Shown one piece after another: positions 35,309 through 44,259 of a stretch of DNA of 64,000 nt. The DNA comes from Glycomyces buryatensis (GTDB taxonomy: Bacteria > Actinomycetota > Actinomycetes > Mycobacteriales > Micromonosporaceae): assembly GCF_004912275.1 (NCBI RefSeq), contig NZ_STGY01000067.1, forward strand, positions 245,401 to 309,400. The letters run 5' to 3'. The notes under the pieces were generated by a model. That model was not told where the DNA came from. It made no database searches and was given only the letters and a program-made list of their open reading frames with translations. The translations under genes were made by a program, and so were the position numbers. Every line of letters starts with the position of its first letter. Positions within the stretch are counted from its first letter, which is position 1.

Positions 35309-35556
35309 CAATTGGAGGGAGGCGGCCGACGGATCTCCTCGCGGCCGTCGGGTTCACCGTCGCCGAGCGCGCGCAGGATGTCAGCGCGGGAGTCGGGATC
35401 GGTGCCTTCAATGCTGCGGGTGAGCAGTTCGAGTCGCGCCCGGGATCGGTTCCGGTCGCTCAGGTAGGCGAAGAGGTGCTTGGTGACCAGTGCCAGCGGG
35501 ATCGCCGCCAGGAAGTAGGTCGCATAAGGGAGGAGGTCTCCGATTACTGCGTTCAT
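35308..35556 (-). CDS. One-helix membrane protein in Crp operon
   Basis: An 82-residue protein with one N-terminal hydrophobic helix (about 8-30, YATYFLAAIPLALVTKHLFAYL) and an Arg/Asp-rich cytoplasmic tail (SRARLELLTRSIEG, DSRADILRALGDGE). Its ATG overlaps the Crp-like stop by 4 nt (ATGA) and its stop shares a base with the next ATG. This strict coupling indicates a functional unit with its neighbours. I recognise no named family. Confidence 0.65.
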   Translation of the reverse strand: MNAVIGDLLPYATYFLAAIPLALVTKHLFAYLSDRNRSRARLELLTRSIEGTDPDSRADILRALGDGEPDGREEIRRPPPSN

Positions 35557-36233
35557 AACGGTTCCGATGTCCGGTAGCTGCGGTGGGCGACGCGTTCGAT
35601 CTCGGCGAGATCAAGGATCGTGAAGCAGTTCCGGCCGGTGCTGATCGCACCCCGCTCTCGCAGCGGCCTGAGCCCGATGGATACCGATTCACGCGAGATG
35701 TCGCTGAGGTACCCCAGTTCCCGCTGTGAGATCCCGCTGATGCGATGTCCTTCGGGCACCGCCTGCCCGAGTCCACTTTCGAGCAGCCTGATCAGTGCCG
35801 AGGCGACCTTGAATTCGACCGTTGAAGCGGAGGCGGATCGCGAGGGTTCCCGCGATTCGAGTCGGTCGAGCGTGGCGCGGTAGAGCTTCATCAGCACTGC
35901 AGGACGCTGTTCGATGAACCGGCGCCACTCTCTTCCGGGGATGAAGTAGGCCTCGACCTCGTCGAAGGCGACCAGATCGGCGCTCCGCAGTTTACCGGTG
36001 ACACTGGCACGTTCACCGGCTATGTCTCCGGGACCGTAGATGCGGATGATTTCGGGAGGCTTACCCGTGACCACTTGGATGTGGCCGTCCATCAGATAGA
36101 GGACGAAGTCGGAGTTGTCCCCTTCCTGAACCACTTTCGACCGCGCAGGGTACCGGACACGATGGCCGAGCTCGGCGAGTTCGCCGAGCTCGGCCTCGTT
36201 CAGCAGACCGGTTTCCTGTGTCGGATTCTCCAT
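35553..36233 (-). CDS. Crp/Fnr-family transcription regulator
   Basis: A 226-residue regulator. Residues about 10-120 form a cyclic-nucleotide-binding beta barrel (GDNSDFVLYLMDGHIQVV, YGPGDIAGERASVTG). The GERASVTGK segment keeps the Gly-Glu and Arg pattern of the phosphate-binding cassette (consensus GE-x-RSA), so nucleotide binding is possible. A dimer helix and a winged HTH follow (SQRELGYLSDISRESVSIGLRPL). No Fnr-type cysteine cluster is present. ATG 36233 has TACACT exactly 7 nt upstream, inside a palindrome that is a likely autoregulatory site. It is the first gene of a three-gene coupled operon. Confidence 0.88.
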   Translation of the reverse strand: MENPTQETGLLNEAELGELAELGHRVRYPARSKVVQEGDNSDFVLYLMDGHIQVVTGKPPEIIRIYGPGDIAGERASVTGKLRSADLVAFDEVEAYFIPGREWRRFIEQRPAVLMKLYRATLDRLESREPSRSASASTVEFKVASALIRLLESGLGQAVPEGHRISGISQRELGYLSDISRESVSIGLRPLRERGAISTGRNCFTILDLAEIERVAHRSYRTSEPL

Positions 36234-36240
36234 AGAGATA

Positions 36241-36255
36241 AGTGTATTTCTACAC
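36241..36255 (-). promoter_or_regulatory. Crp-like palindrome over the -10 of its own operon
   Basis: GTGTA-TTTC-TACAC (36242-36255) is a perfect inverted repeat with a 4-nt centre. The minus-strand -10 hexamer TACACT (36241-36246) lies in one arm, 7 nt before the ATG. A regulator bound here would block RNA polymerase, so autorepression is likely. Confidence 0.6.
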
Positions 36256-36410
36256 ACTCAAGATCGGGCGTCTCAACACACAGTCTGTCGCAAATCCGAC
36301 TGATCATGTTGCGCCAGTGACGGATTGGGCGAGTGAGCGTGATCAATTCTCGCGAATGGCGGCAGCGGCTCCCGGTCGGAGGGTTGCTTCGGGGATCCAG
36401 CCGGTGCCGA

Positions 36411-37091
36411 TTAGGGCAGGAAATCGGTCAGGGTCCGATTGAAGCCGTCGGGGTCCCGGAGGTTCCAGATGTGACCGGCTTCGGGGATGGTCTTCAGTTC
36501 GGCGTTCGGCAGCCCTGCGGCGAGTGCTTCGGCCGGTTTCAGGTTCTCCTTGTCCTTGGCGCCGCATAGGACCAATGCCGGCTGGGTCAGCTCGGACAGG
36601 CGGGGGCGAAGGTCGAGCTCGCCGAGCTGCGATAGGCCGGTCATGAACGCCTCCTTGCCGGCCCGCCGGAGGTCCTCGGCGGCCTGGGCTTTGTACTCCG
36701 CTTTCCCACCCGCATACATGCCGCTCATGAGCCCCACGATCAGACCCGTCGGCATCAGGCGCATCATGTTGCGCTGCGCCGCGATGCCCGGAGCATGCGC
36801 CACGCCGCCGGAGAGGACGAGGCGCGAGACCCGGTCCGGTTCGGCCAGGGCGGCGAGCATCGCCACCGTGGCGCCGACCGAAATCCCGACGAGCGTCACC
36901 GGCTCGGATTCGGCGGCGATGACCTCGCCGATGGCGTCCGCACCGCCGTCGAGGGTGAAGCGGCCCTCGGCCTCACCGTGCCCGGGCAGGTCGGGTGTCA
37001 GGACCCGGTACTGGTCGCCGAGCGCGGCGCGCTGCGGCTCCCAGGCCCGGCTGCTCGATCCGAGGGCGTGAACGAAGACGATCGTGGGCAT
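36411..37091 (-). CDS. Alpha/beta hydrolase
   Basis: A 226-residue hydrolase close to 3-oxoadipate enol-lactonase/esterase types. The oxyanion segment is FVHALGSSSRAW (about 6-17), the nucleophile Ser is in GISVGA (about 69), the acid is in CGAKDKEN (Asp about 181), and the His is in EAGHIWNLRDP (about 208). No signal peptide is present. The natural substrate is not predictable from context. Confidence 0.85.
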   Translation of the reverse strand: MPTIVFVHALGSSSRAWEPQRAALGDQYRVLTPDLPGHGEAEGRFTLDGGADAIGEVIAAESEPVTLVGISVGATVAMLAALAEPDRVSRLVLSGGVAHAPGIAAQRNMMRLMPTGLIVGLMSGMYAGGKAEYKAQAAEDLRRAGKEAFMTGLSQLGELDLRPRLSELTQPALVLCGAKDKENLKPAEALAAGLPNAELKTIPEAGHIWNLRDPDGFNRTLTDFLP

Positions 37092-37148
37092 TGTGGCTCC
37101 TCCACAGGAATGGCTGAATCTGTGACGGTAGCCGACGGGTGTGACAGT

Positions 37149-37640
37149 TCAGGACTCGTGAATGACCGCGATACCTCCGGGAGGGATGGGGGTCTCTGCG
37201 GTCCAGTCGGCGCCGGTGAGGAGATCGGTTCCGGTCGCCGGGACTCGCGACTCCGTTTCGGTGTGGTTGATGGCGAAGAGGTAGCTTCTGCCGTCCTCAT
37301 GGGATCGGCGGACCAGTTCCAGGCCCGGCGGAGCGTCCGGGAAGTCCGGCTCGATTGCCAGGCGGTCGAGGAACGGGTTGAGATCGGTCGGGCGGGTCGC
37401 CAGGTCGGCCTTCACGCCGTTCGCGGCAAGGTGGTCCATAATGGCGTCGAGCTGCCCGAACTCCCACTGGCCGGGACCGGGATTGACTCTGGCCCAAGAG
37501 AAGACGTTGACGGTCGCGAGGTTCACCCCGGCCTCGCCCATGAGACGGGCGTCCTCGTCCCAGACCTTCCGGCCCCACTGCTCAGGGTTGTAATCGCCGC
37601 CGAAGGCGAGTCCCTCGACAGTGGGAATGATGTCGGTCAT
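37149..37640 (-). pseudogene. GH42 beta-galactosidase remnant with internal deletion
   Basis: A 163-residue open frame. Residues 1 to about 82 match the start of a GH42 beta-galactosidase (LAFGGDYNPEQWGRKVWDEDARLMGEAGVN, then SWARVNPGPGQWEFGQLDAIMD). Residues about 83-163 match the extreme C-terminus of the same family (RRSHEDGRSYLFAINHTETE, LPPGG-like end). About 500 residues of the normal 660-700, including both catalytic glutamates, are missing, yet the frame is intact, so a clean in-frame deletion happened near 37395. It lies 11 nt after the importer ATPase gene as the last member of the operon. Confidence 0.8.
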
Positions 37641-37651
37641 CGACTGCGCCT

Positions 37652-38650
37652 TCAGTTCGTCTTCGCGGTCAGGCCCTGGAGTTTCAGTTCGCCGGAGCGC
37701 ACGCAGCGCACGCCGCCCTCGAGCGGGATCATGCCGGTGTCGCAGCGTCCGGTCAAGGCGTGGCGGCAGCGCCCGGCGAACGCGCAGCCGGGCGGCGGGC
37801 TGGTCGGGTCGGGCAGTTCGTCCGGCAGCAGGATCCGCCCGCCCCTCCCCCGCAGTGCCGGGTCGGGGATCGGCACGGCCGACATGAGCGCCTCGGTGTA
37901 CGGGTGGTGCGGCGTCTCGTACAGCTCGGCGGTGCCGGCGAGTTCGACGATCTTCCCGAAGTACATGACCGCGACCCGGTCGGCGATGTTCTCCACCACC
38001 GACAGGTCGTGCGAGATGAACAGGTACGTCAGGCCGAACTCGGCCTGGAGTTCGCGCAGGAGATTCAGGATCTGGGCGCGCACCGACACGTCGAGGGCGC
38101 TGACCGGTTCATCGGCGACGACCAGTTCGGGGCCGACGATGAGGGCGCGGGCGATATTGACGCGCTGGCGCTGGCCGCCGGAGAACGAGTGCGGATACCG
38201 CTCCATGTAGTCCGGGGAGAGTCCGACGCGGCGCATCATCTCCGCGATTCGTTCCTCCAGTTCGGATCCGCGGGCCTCGCCGGTGGCGACGAGCGGGTCG
38301 CCGATGATCTGGCGGAGCGTCATGCGCGGGTTGAGCGAGGAGAACGGGTCCTGGAAGACCAGGCGGATGCGCCGTCGCGAGGCGGCCTGTTCGCGGCGGC
38401 TGAGGTCCGCGAGGTCCTTGCCGTCGTAGAGGATCGAGCCCGAGGTGGGCTTCTGGGCGCCGACGATGGTGCGTCCGAGCGTGGTCTTGCCGCAGCCGGA
38501 TTCGCCGACCAGGCCGAGTGTCTCACCCTTGTAGAGGGTGAGGTCGACGCCTGAGACGGCGTGGTTCTCCACGGTGACGCGCCCGAGGAGGTTGCGCCGC
38601 ACCGGGAAGCGGACGTGGAGGTCACTTACCTCCAGCAGCTGCTCGCTCAT
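37652..38650 (-). CDS. Opp/Dpp-type ABC importer ATPase (OppF-like)
   Basis: A 332-residue ATPase with Walker [11 protein letters not shown]-loop in [12 protein letters not shown], signature [15 protein letters not shown] and Walker [13 protein letters not shown]. The C-terminal oligopeptide-transporter region with Cys residues ([18 protein letters not shown]) is typical of OppF/DppF. ATG 38650 overlaps the preceding ATPase stop by 4 nt. It powers import of the ligand bound by the 41.9-44.0 kb binding protein. Confidence 0.94.
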   Translation of the reverse strand: MSEQLLEVSDLHVRFPVRRNLLGRVTVENHAVSGVDLTLYKGETLGLVGESGCGKTTLGRTIVGAQKPTSGSILYDGKDLADLSRREQAASRRRIRLVFQDPFSSLNPRMTLRQIIGDPLVATGEARGSELEERIAEMMRRVGLSPDYMERYPHSFSGGQRQRVNIARALIVGPELVVADEPVSALDVSVRAQILNLLRELQAEFGLTYLFISHDLSVVENIADRVAVMYFGKIVELAGTAELYETPHHPYTEALMSAVPIPDPALRGRGGRILLPDELPDPTSPPPGCAFAGRCRHALTGRCDTGMIPLEGGVRCVRSGELKLQGLTAKTN

Positions 38651-39663
38651 GCGGTGGCCCCTTCTCGGTCGGCGTAGAGAACGCATTGGGCGGTGCGGCC
38701 GCCGCCGAAGTCGATCTCGGGCGGCTCATCCAGGTCGCAGGTCCCGGCGATGGCCTCGGCACACCGCGGGTGGAAGGAGCAGCCCTTCGGGCGGTGCAGC
38801 GGATTGGGGACGGTGCCGGGGATGGTCGGCAGGTCGCGTCCCCGGTCGCGGCCGAGCACCGGCACGGAGTGGAGCAGCCGTTTTGTGTAGGGGTGCTTGG
38901 GATCGGCGAACAATTCCTCCACACCGGCGCGTTCGACGACCTTGCCGAGATACATGACGGCGACCTCGTCGGCCAGCTCGGCCACGACGCCCAGGTCGTG
39001 GGTGATGAACATGACCGCCATCCGGTATTCGGCCTGGAGCGAGCGGATGAGGTCGAGGATGCGCGCCTGCGTGGTGACGTCGAGCGCCGTGGTGGGTTCG
39101 TCGGCGATGAGCAGGGACGGGTTGGCGCACAGGGCGATCGCGATCATGGCGCGCTGGCACATGCCGCCGGAGAGCTGGAACGGAAAGGCGTCGACCCGCT
39201 GCTCGGGCCGGGGAATGCCGACCTGGTCGAGCAGGTCGATGGCGCGGGCCCGGGCGGCCTTCTTGTCGGCCCCGGTGTGGATGCGGATCGTCTCGATCAG
39301 CTGGGCGCCGATGGTGCGCAAGGGAAGCAGCGACGCGGCCGGCTCCTGGAAGATCATGCCGACGTCGCCGCCGCGCAGTTTCGCCAGCCGCTTGTCGGAC
39401 ACGTCGAGTTCGAGCACGTCGAATGGCTCCGGGTCGCCGCGCCACACGATCGAGCCGGCGTCGATGCTGCCGGGCGCCTCGACCAGCCGCAGGATCGAGC
39501 GGGCGGTGACGGACTTGCCGCAGCCGGACTCGCCGACCACGCACAAAGTCTTGCCGGCGTGGACCGTGAGATCGACGCCGTCGACGGCCCTGACTCTGCC
39601 GTCGTAGGTGTCGAAGCCGGTCTTGAGGCCGGAGATTTCAAGGAGCGGTTCACTCATCGGCAT
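38647..39663 (-). CDS. Opp/Dpp-type ABC importer ATPase (OppD-like)
   Basis: A 338-residue ATPase with Walker [11 protein letters not shown]-loop [12 protein letters not shown], signature [15 protein letters not shown] (Cys where Arg is usual in this family) and Walker [13 protein letters not shown]. The Opp C-terminal region [11 protein letters not shown] is present. ATG 39663 starts 2 nt after the permease stop; ATG 39657 is an equally possible start. It pairs with the downstream OppF-like protein. Confidence 0.94.
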   Translation of the reverse strand: MPMSEPLLEISGLKTGFDTYDGRVRAVDGVDLTVHAGKTLCVVGESGCGKSVTARSILRLVEAPGSIDAGSIVWRGDPEPFDVLELDVSDKRLAKLRGGDVGMIFQEPAASLLPLRTIGAQLIETIRIHTGADKKAARARAIDLLDQVGIPRPEQRVDAFPFQLSGGMCQRAMIAIALCANPSLLIADEPTTALDVTTQARILDLIRSLQAEYRMAVMFITHDLGVVAELADEVAVMYLGKVVERAGVEELFADPKHPYTKRLLHSVPVLGRDRGRDLPTIPGTVPNPLHRPKGCSFHPRCAEAIAGTCDLDEPPEIDFGGGRTAQCVLYADREGATA

Positions 39664-39665
39664 GC

Positions 39666-40775
39666 CTAATGCTTGTAGGGGTCGGCGGCGTCGCGCAGGC
39701 CGTCGCCGACGAAGTTGAACGCCAAGACCACGATCACCACGCACAGGCCGGGGATGAGCAGCCACGGCGCGCCCGAGAGGACGCTCCACTTGCTCGCGTC
39801 CTGGAGCTGCACGCCCCAGGAGACCACCGGCGGGCGCAGCCCCATGCCGAGCCACGACAGCGCGGTCTCGGCCAGGATCATCGTCGGGATCGACAGGGAG
39901 AGCGCCGCGATGATGTGGGAGGAGAAGGACGGGAGCATGTGCCGGAACATGACCCGCCCGTGGCTGGAGCCGTCCAGGCGCGCCGAGGTCACGAACTCCT
40001 CGCTCCGCATCGCCAGGAAGCGCCCGCGCACCTCCCTGGCGAGGCCGGTCCACGCCACCAGCGCCAGCAACGTCGTGATGATGAAGTATCTGGTCAGCGG
40101 GTTCATCTCCACCGGCAGCGCGGCGGTCAGGCCGAGCCACAGCGGAATCGCGGGGACGGCCATGATGAGTTCGATGACGCGTTGGATGCCGTTGTCGGCC
40201 CAGCCGCCGAAGTAGCCGGAGATCGCGCCGAGCACGATGCCGAGGATGAACGCCAGCAGCACGCCGATGACGCCGACCGAGGCCGAGACGCGGGTGGCGT
40301 AGATGAGCTGGCTGAACAGGTCCTGGCCGTCGGTGGTGGTCCCCATGAGGTACATCGGGTCCTCCGGGTCATGGGGCCCCATGAAGTGCCGCTCCATCGG
40401 AATGAGGCCGAAGAGCTCGTACTCCTCGCCCTTGACGAAGAACCCGACCTCCACGCGATCGTCGGGGTCGGCCTCGTAGCTGATCCGCAGCGACTCGGGA
40501 TCCTGAGTGGAGGTGTAGCCGTCGACGTGGAGGCCCCACCGGAATCCCTCCTCTCCGTCGGTGTCCCACAGCTTGAGGACCTGCGGCGGCGCGGTGGTGT
40601 ACGCGGAATCGCGGTGGCGGTCGTCGAACGGCGCCAGGAACTCGCACAGGGCGATCACGAAGAACATGAAGGCCAGCAGCCAGGCCGAGATCAGCGCCAG
40701 GCGGTGCTTCTTGAACGCCCACCACACCAGTTGCCGCTGGGAGGCGGTAGGGCGCGTGTCTACGGTGACACTCAC
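39666..40775 (-). CDS. Opp/Dpp-type ABC importer permease (DppC-like)
   Basis: A 369-residue permease. One helix (about 25-47) is followed by an unusually long extracytoplasmic insert (about 50-140) before the core, then five helices and the EAA-type coupling loop (SARLDGSSHGRVMFRHMLPSF). GTG 40775 has GGAG 6 nt upstream and is preferred over ATG 40823. The large external loop is typical of some sugar-oligomer Opp systems, which fits the operator shared with the xylanase gene. Confidence 0.92.
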   Translation of the reverse strand: MSVTVDTRPTASQRQLVWWAFKKHRLALISAWLLAFMFFVIALCEFLAPFDDRHRDSAYTTAPPQVLKLWDTDGEEGFRWGLHVDGYTSTQDPESLRISYEADPDDRVEVGFFVKGEEYELFGLIPMERHFMGPHDPEDPMYLMGTTTDGQDLFSQLIYATRVSASVGVIGVLLAFILGIVLGAISGYFGGWADNGIQRVIELIMAVPAIPLWLGLTAALPVEMNPLTRYFIITTLLALVAWTGLAREVRGRFLAMRSEEFVTSARLDGSSHGRVMFRHMLPSFSSHIIAALSLSIPTMILAETALSWLGMGLRPPVVSWGVQLQDASKWSVLSGAPWLLIPGLCVVIVVLAFNFVGDGLRDAADPYKH

Positions 40776-40820
40776 TTTTGCTCCAGGGGAAGTATGGGGT
40801 GAATGGGGTGCGTCAGGGGG

Positions 40821-40904
40821 CAATCTGGCAAGGGTCGTGAGGAGCTAGTACGTATGCGGAGCTTGCGGAGCGTACTTGCGACGAGCGAGCCGCAGTCCAG
40901 ATTG
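40821..40904 (-). repeat. Nested inverted repeats between the two permease genes
   Basis: An outer pair CAATCTGG (40821-40828) with CCAGATTG (40897-40904) encloses an inner pair AGTACG (40847-40852) with CGTACT (40871-40876). In the mRNA this makes a two-part stem just after the first permease stop. It fills the only sizeable gap (130 nt) in an otherwise tight operon and may stabilise or partially terminate the transcript. Confidence 0.5.
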
Positions 40905-40905
40905 T

Positions 40906-41913
40906 TCACTGGCGTGCTCCATTCATCCCCATAAGGCGGATGCGGGGATCTAGCCAGCCCAGGAGCAGGTCCGAGATCAGGGTGCCGATCACGGTGAGCA
41001 TGCTGAGGATCATGATGATCGAGCCGGCCAGGTACATGTCCTGACTTCGCAAGGCCCCCAAAAGGATCGGCCCCAACGTCGGCAGGCTCAGGATCTGCCC
41101 GACGACGATGTCGCCGACCAGCAGCAGCGGCAGCACCCATCCGATCGTGGAAACGAACGGGTTGAGCGCGACCCGCAGCGGATAGCGCCGCAGCAGCTGC
41201 TTCTCGGGGACGCCCCGGGCGCGGGCGGCGGTCACGTACGGGCGGTGCAGCTCGTCCAGCAGGTTATTGCGGATGATGCGCACCACCCCGGCCACGCCCG
41301 CGGTGCCGATGACGATCATCGGAATCCACAAGTGCCCCAGCAGGTCCAGCAGCTTGCCCAGGTTCCACGCCGAGTCGCACCATTCGGGCGAGCACAGTCC
41401 TGAAGGGACCGACCCGAACCAGGAGACGCTGAAGTAGATGAACACCAGCGCGATCAGGAAGTTCGGGGTCGCCAGGCCGAGGAAGCCGACCGTCGTCGCC
41501 GTGTAGTCGCCGATCGAGCGCTGCTTGACCGCCGAGTAGACGCCGATGGGGAAGGCGATCGCCCACGTCACGATCAAGGTCGCCAGCGAGACGCCGATCG
41601 TGGCCCCCAGGCGGGGGCCCACGATATCGGCGACGGGCTTCTCGAACTCGAAGGACGTCCCCAGGTCGCCGTGCAGCACGATCTGTGAGAACCAGTGCCC
41701 GTACTGGGCGAGGATATTGCCGTCCAGGCCGTATCTGACCCGCAGGTTCTCGAGGTCGTCGGCGGAGAGCCCTTGGCCCTGCGTCGAATACTTGGCCTGC
41801 AGGGCCGTTACGAAGTCCCCCGGCGGCAGGCTGATGACGACGAACACCACCAGCGAGATCGCCAAGAGGGTGGCCGCCATGTACAGGACACGGCGGCCCA
41901 GGTAGCGCAGCAT
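40906..41913 (-). CDS. Opp/Dpp-type ABC importer permease (DppB-like)
   Basis: A 335-residue permease with six helices, the N-terminal MLRYLGRRVLYMAATLLAISLVVF signature of DppB, and the coupling loop AARARGVPEKQLLRRYPLRVALNPF. A Cys-containing extracytoplasmic loop (LCSPEWCDSAW, about 170-182) is present. It starts 9 nt after the binding-protein gene. Confidence 0.94.
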   Translation of the reverse strand: MLRYLGRRVLYMAATLLAISLVVFVVISLPPGDFVTALQAKYSTQGQGLSADDLENLRVRYGLDGNILAQYGHWFSQIVLHGDLGTSFEFEKPVADIVGPRLGATIGVSLATLIVTWAIAFPIGVYSAVKQRSIGDYTATTVGFLGLATPNFLIALVFIYFSVSWFGSVPSGLCSPEWCDSAWNLGKLLDLLGHLWIPMIVIGTAGVAGVVRIIRNNLLDELHRPYVTAARARGVPEKQLLRRYPLRVALNPFVSTIGWVLPLLLVGDIVVGQILSLPTLGPILLGALRSQDMYLAGSIIMILSMLTVIGTLISDLLLGWLDPRIRLMGMNGARQ

Positions 41914-41922
41914 GTCGAGTCC

Positions 41923-43968
41923 CTAAGCCTCGTTGAGGAACCACTGCTCGGGGCGCGACGGCGAGGGCGTTCCGTACGTGGGGTTCTCCGGCATCTCGCC
42001 GCCGACATTGTGGAGCCGGTTCGAGACGATGGCCCACGAGCCCGCGCCGCGGACGGTGCCGATCGCGTAGAACTGCTCCTTGGCGATCTCGAGGATCTGC
42101 CGGAAGATGTCGTCTCGTGACGCCGGGTCGGGTTCGAGCCGCCACTGGTTGTACAGCTCCTGCTGCTCGACGATGTGGGCGGGGAGTTCTTGGACCAGCG
42201 CCTCGTCGGTCTCACCGCCGCGTTCGTAGTACTCCGACCACTGCCTGGCGAAGAACGCGCCGCCGCCCGGCCCCGCGGCCATGTACCAGTAGACCGAGAT
42301 GGTCTCGTCGATCGCGCCGCCGTCGCCGGTCCACACGGTCAGGTCGAAGTCGAATTCGTTGACCGCGGTCTGCCAGTTCTCGCGGGGCTGGCCGTTGATG
42401 TGCAGCGTGACGCCGACGGCCTCCCAATAGGTCTTGATCATGTCCATCGCGTCGATCCAGATGGTGCCCAGGAGCGCGTCGTCGGCGATGGAGCAGGTGA
42501 ATTCCAACGGCGTCCCGTCCGGGGAGGTGCGCATGCCGCCCGATCCGGCCTCGTAGCCGGCATCGTCGAGGATCTGGTTGGCCAGGTCCGCGTCGAACTC
42601 GAGGTACTGGGTGGCGAACTCCTCGTCGTAGAAGTCGGAGTCGGGCGTGGGGGCGGGCTGCGCGGGCTCGCCGACGCGATTCCACAGCACGTCGATCAGC
42701 TCCTGCCGGTCGATCGCGTGGGACATGGCGATGCGGAACTGCCTGTCCTGGAAGATCTTCCGCAACCCGGCGTCGTGGTGGTTCATATTGAACGCGATGT
42801 TCATGTCGCTGGAGTAGGTCGAGGTCAGGTCGAGGACGGTGTAGTTCCCGGCCTCCTGGGCGTCGACCGCATCGGCCCGGTGGGCGTTGTCGTTGAAGTG
42901 GCGCGAGTGGAAGTCGTAGTCGCCGTTGATCGCGTGGGCGAACATGGTCTCGACGTCGGCGATGATGTTGTAGCGGACCTCGTCGATGTAGGGCAGCTGG
43001 CTGCCCTCCTCGTCCACCTTGTAGTAGTAGGGGTTGCGCTCGAAGGAGGCGTAATCGGCGGAGGAGATGGGCTGCCTGCAGGTCCAGGCCATGAGGCTCG
43101 GAAGGTCCGGATTCTCCCATTGGAAGCTCCACAGGTTGCCCAGCGAGGTGAAGCGGGCGACCCACCCGTCGTAGCCCTCCTCGACGGCCTCGTCGTCGGC
43201 CTTGTCGTTGTAGTCGAGGTGGAACTGCTCCAGGTAGTGGCGTGGGTACCAGGTGAAGCGCTGCCCGGAGATGCCGCCCGCCATGTTCTCGCGGAACATC
43301 GGAGTGGGTCCGGAGAAGCGGACGATGAAGGTGAGCTCGTCGACGATCTCCAGCTCGCAGGCGTTGCCGTCGGGGCCGGTCAGCTCGGTGGGGACCGCGG
43401 TGGTGAGGGCTTCGTTGAGATTGACGTCGTTGAAGGCGAACTCGACGTCGGAAGTGGTCACCGGCTCACCGTCGGACCACTTCAGGCCCTCGCGGAGCGT
43501 GATGGTGAATTCGCTGGCGTCGTCGTTGGCCTCGAAGGCGGAGGCGAGGTTGAGCTCGATCTCCTCCCAGTCGCGGGTGCGCTTGAGCAACGGCTCGTAG
43601 TTGATGGTGCGGAAGAGCCACGGGCCGTCGGAGGCGCCGGTGATGGCGGTGTTCCAGGTGCCGCCGTAGGCGCCCATCTCCTCGGAGACCTTGATGACGA
43701 CCGGTTCGGTGGGGAGGCGCTCCTCGACCGGCGGGAGGTCGCCTGCCTCCACTCGCTCGGCGAGCATGGGGGCCTCCAGGCCCTTCTCCCCGCCCGCCGC
43801 GCCGTCGGATTCGGGGTCGGTGGAGAACCAGCTGCAACCGGCGGCGCTGGCGGTGAGCGCGGTGGCACCGGTGACGACCAGGCCGCGTCGGGAGAGGGCG
43901 GGGTCGGGCCACGCAATGGCCCCCGAGGACTTCTTGAAGGGATTGGACTGCGGGGCTCGAGTGCTCAT
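41923..43968 (-). CDS. Family-5 solute-binding lipoprotein of the Opp-type importer
   Basis: A 681-residue exported binding protein, longer than typical 530-600. It has a twin-arginine-like SRRGLVVTG and lipobox SAAGC (Cys about residue 44), so it is a lipoprotein. The SBP_bac_5 core is recognisable: ITLREGLKWSDGEPVTTSDVEFAFND, then SHAIDRQELIDVLWN. Such proteins bind peptides, nickel or, in several actinobacteria and Thermotoga, oligosaccharides. The shared operator and the GH42 remnant point to an oligosaccharide. First gene of a six-gene operon. Confidence 0.93.
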   Translation of the reverse strand: MSTRAPQSNPFKKSSGAIAWPDPALSRRGLVVTGATALTASAAGCSWFSTDPESDGAAGGEKGLEAPMLAERVEAGDLPPVEERLPTEPVVIKVSEEMGAYGGTWNTAITGASDGPWLFRTINYEPLLKRTRDWEEIELNLASAFEANDDASEFTITLREGLKWSDGEPVTTSDVEFAFNDVNLNEALTTAVPTELTGPDGNACELEIVDELTFIVRFSGPTPMFRENMAGGISGQRFTWYPRHYLEQFHLDYNDKADDEAVEEGYDGWVARFTSLGNLWSFQWENPDLPSLMAWTCRQPISSADYASFERNPYYYKVDEEGSQLPYIDEVRYNIIADVETMFAHAINGDYDFHSRHFNDNAHRADAVDAQEAGNYTVLDLTSTYSSDMNIAFNMNHHDAGLRKIFQDRQFRIAMSHAIDRQELIDVLWNRVGEPAQPAPTPDSDFYDEEFATQYLEFDADLANQILDDAGYEAGSGGMRTSPDGTPLEFTCSIADDALLGTIWIDAMDMIKTYWEAVGVTLHINGQPRENWQTAVNEFDFDLTVWTGDGGAIDETISVYWYMAAGPGGGAFFARQWSEYYERGGETDEALVQELPAHIVEQQELYNQWRLEPDPASRDDIFRQILEIAKEQFYAIGTVRGAGSWAIVSNRLHNVGGEMPENPTYGTPSPSRPEQWFLNEA

Positions 43969-44081
43969 CGGTGAGCGCTCCTTCCGAGGTCGTCATGGCC
44001 CGAGGACCAAAAGGGGTCCGACGGGGCCCGGCTCGATCCCGCCGAATACCGATATAACGCTTTCAATTTCCGGAACTAAAT

Positions 44082-44134
44082 CGAAAACTTTCGGTAATGA
44101 CGGTGAGATTACGGCAACACTATTGGAGGGTCAA
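44082..44134 (-). promoter_or_regulatory. Promoter and CGAAA/TTTCG operator of the importer operon
   Basis: Minus strand: -35 TTGACC (44129-44134), 17-nt spacer, -10 TAATCT (44106-44111), then CGAAAGTTTTCG (44082-44093) 12 nt further on, just after the expected transcription start. The operator core and its position mirror the xylanase promoter at 30835-30899. Confidence 0.7.
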
Positions 44135-44206
44135 GGCTGGTGAACCGCCCCGAAGGTCACGATCGGGTCACAAATGGCAATCGCATTCCTTCAATGCCTA
44201 CTCAAA

Positions 44207-44223
44207 GGTTTTCGGAACTTTCG
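44207..44223 (-). promoter_or_regulatory. Possible auxiliary operator upstream of the importer promoter
   Basis: The minus strand contains CGAAAGTTCCGAAAACC, a half-conserved copy of the CGAAAGTTTTCG operator, with its centre about 128 bp from the main site. Spaced pairs are common for looping LacI-type repressors. Confidence 0.35.
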
Positions 44224-44259
44224 GGTCCGCGCCGGAAACAATCCAGTGAAGATCGTCGA

